Source: Phenylobacterium sp. (GTDB taxonomy: Bacteria > Pseudomonadota > Alphaproteobacteria > Caulobacterales > Caulobacteraceae). Taken from it: a DNA stretch of 64,000 bases. The first letter of the stretch is position 1; each line of letters starts with the position of its first letter. Below, piece by piece: positions 44,395 to 51,832 of this stretch. Below the pieces are notes generated by a model that was given only the letters and a program-made list of their open reading frames with translations, was not told the DNA's origin and searched no databases. The position numbers were made by a program, and so were the translations under genes. The DNA lies in the NCBI GenBank assembly GCA_017991675.1, contig JAGOQB010000001.1:248001-312000 (forward strand). Direction: 5' to 3'.

Positions 44395-44423
44395 AAAACA
44401 GGTTCCCATCGTGGGAGGGTCAA
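44395..44423 (-). promoter_or_regulatory. Possible CueR/HmrR-type promoter of copA
   Basis: Minus-strand TTGACC (44423-44418), then a spacer containing the dyad TCCCA-cga-TGGGA (44416-44404), then TGTTTT (44400-44395) or TTTTCT two bases further. The dyad between the -35 and -10 elements is the arrangement used by MerR-family copper regulators. Only the inner five bases of each arm are symmetrical. Confidence 0.4.
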
Positions 44424-44465
44424 GCGGGCAGTCAAAACAGAATACGCGCGCCCGGCCGCTTTCCC

Positions 44466-45050
44466 TCAGGGTCGCCTGGCCAAATCTTCGACCTCCAGCA
44501 ATTCAGCCAGCCGCCGACGGGCGCGATAGACCCGCGTCTCGATGGTCTTGGCCGAAACCCCCAGCACGTCGCCGGCGGCCTGCTGAGAGAGCTCCTCGAA
44601 CACTGTGAGGATCAGAGGCTCCTTGAGCTTGGCCGGCAGTTGGGCGATCGCGCGGTCGAGCGCCCGCCGCTGCTCGGCGGCGATCAGGCCGCTGTCGGCG
44701 CGGGGCTGCGGGTCGGGCGCGGCGGCCACCGCCTCCCCGCCAGGATCGGCCCCGAAGAACACGCGCCGCACGGCCTCGCGCCGGCCCCGGTCGCGGCACT
44801 TGTTGAGGGCGATGGCTCGCATCCAGCTCGTGAACGAGCGGCCCGAATCGTAGCGCGCAAGGTTGCGCCAGGCGGCGACGAAACTCTCCTGAACCACCTC
44901 GTAGGCGGCGTCGGCGTCGCCGACGTACCGGCGCACAAAGCGATAGAGCCACCCCTTGTGACGCCGCATCAGGTGGGTGAAGGCGTGATCCTCGCCCTCG
45001 AGCGCCCGGCGGGCCAGCTCGGCGTCCGACTCCTCATCGGAACCCGTCAC
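44466..45050 (-). CDS. ECF RNA polymerase sigma factor, CnrH-like
   Basis: Region 2 is seen in FTHLMRRHKGWLYRFVRRYVGDADAAYEVVQESF and WRNLARYDSGRSFTSWM, region 4 in AIAQLPAKLKEPLILTVFEELSQQAAGDVLGVSAKTIETRVYRARRRL. 194 residues with no extra domains. It is the third gene of a set whose order and sizes (97, 145, 194 residues) mirror cnrY-cnrX-cnrH of Cupriavidus (95, 148, 191), so it is likely released from a membrane anti-sigma factor when metal is sensed. Its ATG overlaps the sensor gene by four bases. Confidence 0.88.
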   Translation of the reverse strand: MTGSDEESDAELARRALEGEDHAFTHLMRRHKGWLYRFVRRYVGDADAAYEVVQESFVAAWRNLARYDSGRSFTSWMRAIALNKCRDRGRREAVRRVFFGADPGGEAVAAAPDPQPRADSGLIAAEQRRALDRAIAQLPAKLKEPLILTVFEELSQQAAGDVLGVSAKTIETRVYRARRRLAELLEVEDLARRP

Positions 45051-45484
45051 TTCGCGTCTTCGGTCAGGGCCTCCGACACGCGTCTGTCGAAGATCGCGGC
45101 CTGCTCGGGGGTCAGGATCGCCCGCATCTGCAGGATGTGGACGACCGTCTCCTTCTGAAGCTCGCCCATCACATCGTGGAAGTGCTCGATGGCGATCCGC
45201 ACTTCGGGTGAGTACTCGTGCTTGGCGTTGATGGCGCCCGCCAGCTCGGCGTTCGCCATCCGCAGTTCGGCTTCGCGGGCGCTGCGGGTGATGGAGAATT
45301 CCCGCTCGATCGCCTGCAGCTGACGGCCCTGCTCGGCGCTCAGGCTGAGCTTGTCGTGCATGAACTCATGCAGCGAGGGCTCCTTCGTGGCGTTCAGCAC
45401 GTAGGTGGCGCCGCCCCACGCCCCAAGCCCCGCGGCCAGCGCGGCGAGCAGAACGGTCAGGATCGCGCTTCGCAGACCGCTCAC
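45047..45484 (-). CDS. Periplasmic heavy-metal sensor, CnrX-like
   Basis: The 145-residue protein has one N-terminal membrane anchor (about 8-30) and a helical periplasmic domain. It keeps all five metal ligands known for CnrX, each three residues earlier: His39 and His43 (SLHEFMHDKL), Glu60, His116 and Met120 (HILQMRAIL). In CnrX these (His42, His46, Glu63, His119, Met123) form the nickel/cobalt site. It would pass the metal signal to the CnrY-like anti-sigma protein encoded just upstream. It overlaps its neighbours by four bases on each side. Confidence 0.87.
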   Translation of the reverse strand: MSGLRSAILTVLLAALAAGLGAWGGATYVLNATKEPSLHEFMHDKLSLSAEQGRQLQAIEREFSITRSAREAELRMANAELAGAINAKHEYSPEVRIAIEHFHDVMGELQKETVVHILQMRAILTPEQAAIFDRRVSEALTEDAK

Positions 45485-45774
45485 CGGCGCGCTTCCAGCA
45501 GGGTCGAAGGCGCAAGCCGGCTGTCCAGGGCGAAGACTGACGTCTCTTTCGGCGCGGCGACGGCGGCCACCGCTGAGGCGCTGCCGACAGCGGCGCCGAC
45601 AACCAGCGCCATGACCAGCGTCGCCATGCGAACAGGCGCAAACCCGAACGCCGCGGCTCGCTCGATGCGCGCGCCGCCGATCCGCCGCCAGACGACGGGT
45701 TCGAGCTGGCTCAGATCACGGTCCAGGCCCTGGGATCGCAGGCCCTCGACCAGTTCATCCAGCGATTGGTTCAT
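45481..45774 (-). CDS. Membrane anti-sigma factor, CnrY-like
   Basis: The ATG at 45774 gives 97 residues: a cytoplasmic N-terminal half (MNQSLDELVEGLRSQGLD, LSQLEPVVWRRIGG), one membrane span (about 50-72) and a short periplasmic tail (FALDSRLAPSTLLEARR). This is the layout of CnrY-type anti-sigma factors, which bind the ECF sigma inside the cell and the sensor outside. The open frame runs upstream in a different, non-credible sequence to 46311. The shared divergent region with the serine hydrolase gene (45775-45951) should hold the promoter; a GCAACC, a common ECF -35 form, is at 45872-45867 on the minus strand. Confidence 0.8.
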   Translation of the reverse strand: MNQSLDELVEGLRSQGLDRDLSQLEPVVWRRIGGARIERAAAFGFAPVRMATLVMALVVGAAVGSASAVAAVAAPKETSVFALDSRLAPSTLLEARR

Positions 45775-45951
45775 CGACGACTCCGAATACGTCACCCCAT
45801 CTATACGCGACGACCACGCAAATCCCTCAGCTTTTGCCAGATGCATCGCGTCGCCAGGCGCGCAGGGGTTGCATCCACCCCGGCGCCACCCGACGTCCAT
45901 CGAGTGTCCACAGTCCAGCGGCAACAAGGAGCGCTCCGCCGAGGACCATCC

Positions 45952-47049
45952 ATGCTTGCCGCCGACGCCGCCGAACCAACCCTGACCGACCTGGCGATGA
46001 AGGCCGCGCCGTTGCTGCAAGCGCGACTGTCGAAATCCCGCGTTCCAGGCCTGGCCGCAGCCGTCGTGAACCGCAACGGCTTGGTCTGGTCGGGGGCTGG
46101 CGGGGTCCGGCGGCGCAGTCAGGAAGAAGCCGTAACTCACTTCGACTGCTGGCACATCGGCTCCAACACCAAGGCGATGACGGCCGCGCTGTTCGCCCGG
46201 CTGGTGCAGGCCGAGCTCACCGGCTGGAACGTCCCGCTGGCGACCCTGTTTCCGGACCTGCGGCTCGACGGCGCCTGGGACGCGATCACCATAGCCGACC
46301 TGCTGCGGCATCGATCCGGCCTGCGCGACCGCGGTCTCGTCGACGCCGCGTGGATCGCAGCCGCGCGCTCGGCCCCTGCCCTGGCCGTCGACCAGCGCAG
46401 CGAGCTGGCGGCGCGGGCGCTGCGGAGCCCGCCGCGTCGCCGCGACCGAAAGTTCGCCTACGCCAACGCCAACTACGTGATCGTCGGCGCGGCGATCGAA
46501 CGGATCACCGGGCAGGCCTGGGAGGACGCGATGCGCACCTGGCTGTTCGAGCCGCTAGGCATGGCTTCGGCCGGGTTCGGCGCGCCGCGCGGCGACCAGC
46601 CCTGGGGCCACCCCAGCCAGTTCGCCGGGCTCGGCGTCGGAGAGCCGGTCGATCCGCAGCGGCCCGAGGCCGACAATCCGGCATTCCTCGGCCCGGCCGG
46701 GACCGTGCACATGTCGTTGAACGACCACGCCCGGTTCGCCCGGCTGTTCCTCACCGACGGCGCCGGCTTCCTCACCCGCGCCAGCATCAGCGCCCTGAGC
46801 ACGCCGGCGGCGGGCGAGGCGAACGACTACGCCTTCGGCTGGGGAGTGATCGCCGAGCGCCCATGGGCTCGCGGGCCGGTCCTGCTGCACGAAGGTTCGA
46901 ACACGCTTTGGCACTCGGTCGTCATCGTCGGGCCCCAACGCGGCCTGGCGATCCTGACCGCCGCCAACGCAGCCGGCCCGGGCGGGCGCGCCGCCCAGGG
47001 ACTGGCGCTGGACCTCCTCAAGCTATACGCAGGCGCCGACCGGCCCTAG
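45952..47049 (+). CDS. Serine hydrolase, beta-lactamase / esterase family
   Basis: From the ATG at 45952 (GAGGA six bases upstream) the 365-residue protein has the catalytic SNTK in HIGSNTKAMTAALFARL, the Tyr-x-Asn motif in YANANYVIVGAAIERITG, and HEGSN late in the sequence. LLRHRSGLRDRG is the usual family block. There is no signal peptide with this start, whereas the paralogue at 11193 has one; a longer in-frame ORF upstream begins at 45766 but is Arg-rich and lies opposite the CnrY-like gene. Substrate unknown. Confidence 0.85.
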   Translation: MLAADAAEPTLTDLAMKAAPLLQARLSKSRVPGLAAAVVNRNGLVWSGAGGVRRRSQEEAVTHFDCWHIGSNTKAMTAALFARLVQAELTGWNVPLATLFPDLRLDGAWDAITIADLLRHRSGLRDRGLVDAAWIAAARSAPALAVDQRSELAARALRSPPRRRDRKFAYANANYVIVGAAIERITGQAWEDAMRTWLFEPLGMASAGFGAPRGDQPWGHPSQFAGLGVGEPVDPQRPEADNPAFLGPAGTVHMSLNDHARFARLFLTDGAGFLTRASISALSTPAAGEANDYAFGWGVIAERPWARGPVLLHEGSNTLWHSVVIVGPQRGLAILTAANAAGPGGRAAQGLALDLLKLYAGADRP

Positions 47050-47125
47050 CTCTCCCGCGCGGGGATGCGCATGAGCTGGCCCAGTTCTGCGCGAAACCTC
47101 CACAATCGCCCGGCTCGTGCCCCCC

Positions 47126-47818
47126 ATGGACAACGCCCTTATCCTGATCGTCGAAGACGAGCCCGAAATCGCCGAGATCCTCGACGCCTATCTGGGCCGC
47201 GACGGATTCCGAACGGTCCGGGCGGGCGACGGCGTGACGGCTTTGCAGCACCACCGCATGCTGCGCCCCGACCTCGTCGTGCTCGACGTCAAATTGCCCA
47301 AGGCCGACGGCTTCGAGGTCCTGGCCGAGATCCGCCGACGCGGCGATACGCCGGTGATCATGGCCACCGCGCTGGCCGAAGACCTCGACAAACTCTCGGC
47401 GCTGCGCATCGGCGCCGACGATTATGTGGTCAAGCCGTTTAACCCGCTCGAGCTGGTGGCCCGCGCCCGCGCGGTCCTGCGCCGGACCCAGGCTCGCGGG
47501 GTAAGTCATCTGCTGCGCCTCGGGCCGCTGGAGATCGATCCGCAGGCCTATTCGGTCGCCGTCATCGGCGAGGCCGAGACCAAGGCGCTGGACCTGACGC
47601 TCACTGAATTCCGCCTGCTGGAACACATGGCGCGGACGCCGCGCAAGGTGTTCAGCCGCGCCGAACTGCTCGACGCCTGCCTCCCGGACGGCGACGCCCT
47701 GGAGCGAACCGTCGACAGCCACGTGTCCAACCTGCGCCGCAAGCTCGAGGCGGCCGGAGCCACCGACCTGCTGGAAGGCGTTCGCGGCGTGGGCTATCGG
47801 CTGGCCCACCTGGCATGA
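47126..47818 (+). CDS. OmpR-family response regulator
   Basis: A receiver domain (LILIVEDEPEIAEIL, phospho-acceptor Asp54 in VVLDVKLP, and DDYVVKPFNP with the conserved lysine) is followed by a winged-helix DNA-binding domain (LTLTEFRLLEHMARTPRKVFSRAELLDA, ERTVDSHVSNLRRKL). 230 residues, most like BaeR. Its ATG at 47126 is used; a GTG at 47117 is possible, and neither has a clear ribosome site. The kinase overlaps it by four bases and a four-part ABC exporter follows on the same strand, which is its probable target. Confidence 0.93.
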   Translation: MDNALILIVEDEPEIAEILDAYLGRDGFRTVRAGDGVTALQHHRMLRPDLVVLDVKLPKADGFEVLAEIRRRGDTPVIMATALAEDLDKLSALRIGADDYVVKPFNPLELVARARAVLRRTQARGVSHLLRLGPLEIDPQAYSVAVIGEAETKALDLTLTEFRLLEHMARTPRKVFSRAELLDACLPDGDALERTVDSHVSNLRRKLEAAGATDLLEGVRGVGYRLAHLA

Positions 47819-48990
47819 CCCGCCTGCGCCGCCTGCCGCGTCGGCCCTGGAAGCTGAGCGCCCAGCTGGTCGCGGCAATGACCGCCGTCGTGTCTCTGTC
47901 GGTGATCATCATGATCGGCGGGATGGCGCTGTACTACCTGATCCTCGACAAGATCCTGCAGCTGCAGATGCCGCCCCAGGCGCTGGCGGCCTATCACGCG
48001 ATCGAGGACAGCCGCCCGCCGCAGCCCGCGGACTTCCAGGTCCTGCTCGACGTCCACAAGGGGCTGGAGACGCGACTCAGCCTGATGGAGCTGGGCGCCC
48101 TGGCCATCTGCGGCGCGGTGGCGCTGACTGCGGGCGTCGCCGCCGCCCTGTGGTTCGCGCGGCGGATCAGCGAGCCGCTGCACCGGGTGGCGGCGACCGC
48201 CCGCCGCGTGGCCGGCGGCGACCTCGGCGCCCGGGTCGTGCAGCCCGAATTCGGCGGCGGGGCGGGCGAGACCCACCAGCTGATCGCGGACTTCAATCTG
48301 ATGGCCGACGAGATGCAGCGCGCGGAACGCGACATGCGCGAAAGCGTGGCGGCCATCGCCCACGAGCTGCGCACGCCCCTGACGGTGCTGCGCGGACGGC
48401 TGCAGGGCATGTCGGATGGCGTGTTCGTGCCCGACAGCAAGGGCCTGGCCGGGCTGATCCTGCAGGTCGACTCGCTGACCCAGATCGTCGAGGACCTGCG
48501 CACCCTGAGCCTAGCCATGGCTGGCCGGCTCCTGCTGCAACCGGCCAATCTCGACCTCGCTCAGGAGATCGAGGCGGCGGTCGACGCCCTGGCCCCGGAC
48601 TTCATCGCGGCGGGGCTGACGATTGAGCGCGACCTGCGCCCGGCGCAGGTCCGGGCCGACCCAGCGCGCCTGCGTCAGGTGCTGCTGGTCATGCTGGAGA
48701 ACGCCCGCCGCTACGCCCTGGCCGGCGGGGTGGCGCGGGTCGAGACCCGGCGCGGCGAAGGCATGGTCTATCTGCGGGTGCTGGACCGCGGCCCCGGCCT
48801 GCGCGTCGGCGACGAAGACCGCGTTTTCGAACGCTTCTGGCGGGCCGACGAGTCGCGCTCGCGCGACGCCGGCGGCACGGGCCTTGGCCTGGCGGTCGTC
48901 AAGGCCATCGCCGAGGCGCACGGCGGATCGGCGATCGCCTTCGCCCGCCCAGGCGGCGGCGCCTGCTTCGAGATCCGCCTACCGGCCTAG
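47815..48990 (+). CDS. Sensor histidine kinase (BaeS-like)
   Basis: Two membrane spans (about 20-45 and 85-110) frame a short periplasmic loop of about 40 residues. HAMP is RRISEPLHRVAATARRVAGGDL; the phosphorylated histidine is His183 in AIAHELRTPLTVLRG; the ATPase domain has the N box ENARRYAL and GTGLGLAVVKAIAEAHGG. 391 residues. The very small periplasmic loop suggests sensing in the membrane or via a partner such as the exporter rather than by ligand binding. ATGA overlap with the regulator. Confidence 0.92.
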   Translation: MTRLRRLPRRPWKLSAQLVAAMTAVVSLSVIIMIGGMALYYLILDKILQLQMPPQALAAYHAIEDSRPPQPADFQVLLDVHKGLETRLSLMELGALAICGAVALTAGVAAALWFARRISEPLHRVAATARRVAGGDLGARVVQPEFGGGAGETHQLIADFNLMADEMQRAERDMRESVAAIAHELRTPLTVLRGRLQGMSDGVFVPDSKGLAGLILQVDSLTQIVEDLRTLSLAMAGRLLLQPANLDLAQEIEAAVDALAPDFIAAGLTIERDLRPAQVRADPARLRQVLLVMLENARRYALAGGVARVETRRGEGMVYLRVLDRGPGLRVGDEDRVFERFWRADESRSRDAGGTGLGLAVVKAIAEAHGGSAIAFARPGGGACFEIRLPA

Positions 48991-49053
48991 GGATCCACGT
49001 AAACTTCACGCGCTCACCACCGCCGCCTGATGGTCCCACGCCACCTGGGCGCC

Positions 49054-50187
49054 ATGATCCCCCTCGCCCGCAAATCCATCATCTACGAGTGGCGGCGTTT
49101 CGCGCCCGCCATCTTCGCCGTCGCCTTCTCCGGCGTACTGCTGCTCGCCCAGGCTGCGCTGGCGGTCGGGATATTCGCGACCGTCGCGGTCTACATCGAG
49201 CGCTCGGACGCCGAGCTGTGGGTCGGCTTTCCCGGCACGCCCAGCATCGACCAGGGCCGCTACATCTCATCGCGCACGGAATCGCTGGTGCGCATGCATC
49301 CCGACGTCGCCCGCACGGAGCCGTTTTCCTGGGCCGGCGGGGTCTGGCGCTCACGCCCCGGCGCCGGCGACATCGCCGTGGTCCTGGCCGGCATCGACCC
49401 GCGCGCCGGGTCGCTGACCTTCGCCGACGTGGTTTCGCCCGCCTTGCGCGATCGGCTGAGCACACCGGGCGCTGTGCTGGTCGACGTCGCCGACAAACAG
49501 AAGCTCGGCGTCGAGATCGGCTCGTCCGCCGAGATCAACGGCAAGCGCGTGCGCGTGGTCGGCTTCACCGAAGGCCTGCGGGGCCTCGGCAGCATCAACG
49601 TGATCTCCTCGCTCAGCACCGCGCGGGATCTCGACCCCGACCTGCACGAGACGGACGACGTGGCCTACTTCCTCGTCAAGCTGCGGCCCGGCGCCGATCC
49701 CGAGGCCGTACGCAAGGATCTGTCGCCCAAGGGACCGCTCGCCCGCTACGAGGCGTGGACGGCCCGGGACTTCGCCGACCGGACGACCAACTTCTGGCTG
49801 TTCGAATCCGGCATGGGCACCGCCTTCGGGGTCTCGTCGCTGATCGCCCTGGCGGTCGCCATCGTGATCACCAGCCAGACCCTGATGGCCGCCGTCGCCG
49901 CCTCCATCCGCGAGTACGCGACCTTGCGGGCCCTCGGCGCGCCGGGCCGGCTGCTGCGCGGCATCGTCCTGCAGCAGGCGCTGTGGGTCGGCCTGGCGGG
50001 CATGGCGATCGCCGGGATCGTCTCGGCGCTGATCCTCTGGCTGGCCAAGCTGGCCTACGTGCCGATCGCGCTGTCGCCGCTCATCGTCGGCGGCTGCCTG
50101 GGCCTGGTGCTGATGGTGGCCATCGCGTCCGGGCTCATCGCCCTGGGCCAGCTTTCCAAGGCCGATCCGGCCGCGCTTCTCCGGTGA
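49054..50187 (+). CDS. FtsX-like ABC transporter permease (DevC/MacB-type)
   Basis: The protein has one span near the N-terminus (about 15-40), a periplasmic domain of about 210 residues (GFPGTPSIDQGRY and later), and three C-terminal spans with IREYATLRALGAPGRLL, the FtsX-family coupling motif. Layout and size (377 residues) match DevC-type permeases, which work with a membrane fusion protein and an outer membrane factor. Start codon is uncertain: ATG at 49054 (preferred, directly before MIPLARKSIIYEWRR) or ATG at 49030; neither has a ribosome site. Gap to the ATPase gene is eight bases. Confidence 0.88.
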   Translation: MIPLARKSIIYEWRRFAPAIFAVAFSGVLLLAQAALAVGIFATVAVYIERSDAELWVGFPGTPSIDQGRYISSRTESLVRMHPDVARTEPFSWAGGVWRSRPGAGDIAVVLAGIDPRAGSLTFADVVSPALRDRLSTPGAVLVDVADKQKLGVEIGSSAEINGKRVRVVGFTEGLRGLGSINVISSLSTARDLDPDLHETDDVAYFLVKLRPGADPEAVRKDLSPKGPLARYEAWTARDFADRTTNFWLFESGMGTAFGVSSLIALAVAIVITSQTLMAAVAASIREYATLRALGAPGRLLRGIVLQQALWVGLAGMAIAGIVSALILWLAKLAYVPIALSPLIVGGCLGLVLMVAIASGLIALGQLSKADPAALLR

Positions 50188-50195
50188 GCCTTCCG

Positions 50196-50939
50196 ATGAC
50201 CAAGACCTTCAATCCCGCCATTTCCGCCCGCGGCGTCAGCAAGTCCTACACGGTCGGCAAGGTCCGCACGCAGGTGCTGTTCGACGTCGACGTCGCCGTC
50301 GAGCCGGGCTGCCTGACCCTGGTCGCCGGCCCGTCGGGCTGCGGCAAGAGCACCCTGCTGGCCATCCTCTCGGGCCTCACCGCCCCCGACACCGGCGAGG
50401 TCCGCGCCCTCGACCGCCCGCTCTGGAGCCTCAAGGCCGGACAGCGGGACGCGTTCAGGCTGGAACATACCGGCTTCGTGTTCCAGGGCTTCAACCTGTT
50501 CAACGCGCTCACCGCGGCCGAACAGGTCGCCTTCACGCTCGAATGCATGCAGGTGCGTTCCAGCGAGGCCATGGCGCGGGCGAAGACGGCGCTCGAGGCG
50601 GTCGGCCTAGGCCCGCGGATGCACCTGCGGCCGATGGAGCTGTCGGGCGGCGAAAAGCAGCGGGTGGCCATCGCCCGCGCCCTCGCCAAGCAGCCCCAGC
50701 TGTTGTTCGCCGACGAACCGACCAGCGCGCTGGACTCCCAGAACGGCCTGGCCGTGGTCGGGCTCCTGCGCGAGATCGCCCACAGACAGGGGGCCGCAGT
50801 CCTCTGCGTGACCCACGACCCCCGCCTGCTCTCCTTCGCCGACCGCATCCTGCGCATGGAGGACGGCCGCATCGTCGCCGACGAGCGTCCGGACCCCGCG
50901 GCGGCGCCCTCCCTCATTCCCGAAGACCAACACTCATGA
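50196..50939 (+). CDS. ABC transporter ATP-binding protein (LolD/MacB/DevA-type)
   Basis: Walker A is GPSGCGKSTLLA, the Q-loop region is FVFQGFNLFNALTA, the signature is LSGGEKQRVAIARAL, and Walker B is LLFADEPTSALD, with the H-loop in VTHDPRLLSF. 247 residues. It should energise the FtsX-type permease encoded just upstream. Its stop overlaps the ATG of the adaptor gene by four bases. Confidence 0.94.
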   Translation: MTKTFNPAISARGVSKSYTVGKVRTQVLFDVDVAVEPGCLTLVAGPSGCGKSTLLAILSGLTAPDTGEVRALDRPLWSLKAGQRDAFRLEHTGFVFQGFNLFNALTAAEQVAFTLECMQVRSSEAMARAKTALEAVGLGPRMHLRPMELSGGEKQRVAIARALAKQPQLLFADEPTSALDSQNGLAVVGLLREIAHRQGAAVLCVTHDPRLLSFADRILRMEDGRIVADERPDPAAAPSLIPEDQHS

Positions 50940-51832
50940 TTATGCGTTTCCTCTCCACCGTCGCCGCGGCGGCGATCCTGACCGGCTCGCTCGTCGCCTG
51001 CGGCCAGTCCGAGCCTAAGGCCGAGCCGGCTCCCGCTTCGCGACCCGTCGCCATGGCCAAGGGCAAGATCGACGTCGAAGGCGGCGTCATCCGCCTGGCC
51101 GCCCAGCGCGAGGGCCTGATCCAGGACGTCTTCGCCGAGGAAGGCGACCAGGTCCGAAAGGGCCAGGTCCTGGCCCAGATCGACAGCCGACAGGCCGCCC
51201 TCAGCGTCGCCCAGGCCAAGGCGGAGCTTTCCGAGGCCCGGGCCCGGCTGCTGGCCGCGATGGCCAGGTCGGACGCCGCCGAGCGCGAAGCCAAGCGCCT
51301 GGCCGGACTGGGCGAGGCCGATGCGGTCGCTCGCCAGGAGGCCGACAAGGCCATGGACGAGGCCCGCGTCCAGCGCGGCGAACTGGCCGCCGCCAAGGCC
51401 GCCGTCGAAGTCGCCGCGCAGAAGCTGAAGACCCAGGAGTTCGAGATCGAGGCCCGACAGGTCCGCGCGCCGCTGGACGGCCGCATCGTCCGCCGCTCGG
51501 CCAAGCCAGGGGACGGCGCCTCGACCCTTAACGTCACCGAGCTGTTCCTGCTGGCCCCGGACTCGCCGCGCATCGTCCGGGCCGAGTTGGACGAGCAGTT
51601 CGTCGCCGGCGTGAAGGCCGGCCAGCGGGCCGCCGTCCTGCTGGAGTACGACGAGAAACAGTCGTTCCGCGGTCATGTGCTGCGGCTGGGTGAGGTGTTC
51701 GGCTCGCGCAAGCTGGCCAGCGACGACCCCAACGAGCGCCAGGACACCCGCGTCGTCGAGATGGTCGTCGCCATCGAAGGCAGCGACAATCTGCGCATCG
51801 GCCAGCGCGTGCTCGTGCGGGTGATGCCGTGA
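50936..51832 (+). CDS. Membrane fusion (adaptor) lipoprotein of the ABC exporter
   Basis: A lipoprotein signal with lipobox LVAC at about residue 22 is followed by the HlyD/RND-adaptor fold: a lipoyl-like half (GLIQDVFAEEGDQVRKGQVLAQID), a long coiled-coil hairpin (about residues 80-155, LSEARARLLAAMARSDAAEREAKRLA), second lipoyl half (VRAPLDGRIVRRSAKPG) and beta-barrel. 298 residues. It would bridge permease and outer membrane factor. The upstream in-frame extension comes from a non-coding reading of the ATPase gene and is not used. Confidence 0.9.
   Translation: MIMRFLSTVAAAAILTGSLVACGQSEPKAEPAPASRPVAMAKGKIDVEGGVIRLAAQREGLIQDVFAEEGDQVRKGQVLAQIDSRQAALSVAQAKAELSEARARLLAAMARSDAAEREAKRLAGLGEADAVARQEADKAMDEARVQRGELAAAKAAVEVAAQKLKTQEFEIEARQVRAPLDGRIVRRSAKPGDGASTLNVTELFLLAPDSPRIVRAELDEQFVAGVKAGQRAAVLLEYDEKQSFRGHVLRLGEVFGSRKLASDDPNERQDTRVVEMVVAIEGSDNLRIGQRVLVRVMP

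Noticed and set aside
45766-45951. Longer N-terminus for the 45952 serine hydrolase
   Set aside because: It would be Arg/Pro-rich, overlap the divergent CnrY-like start, and a good ribosome site precedes the ATG at 45952.
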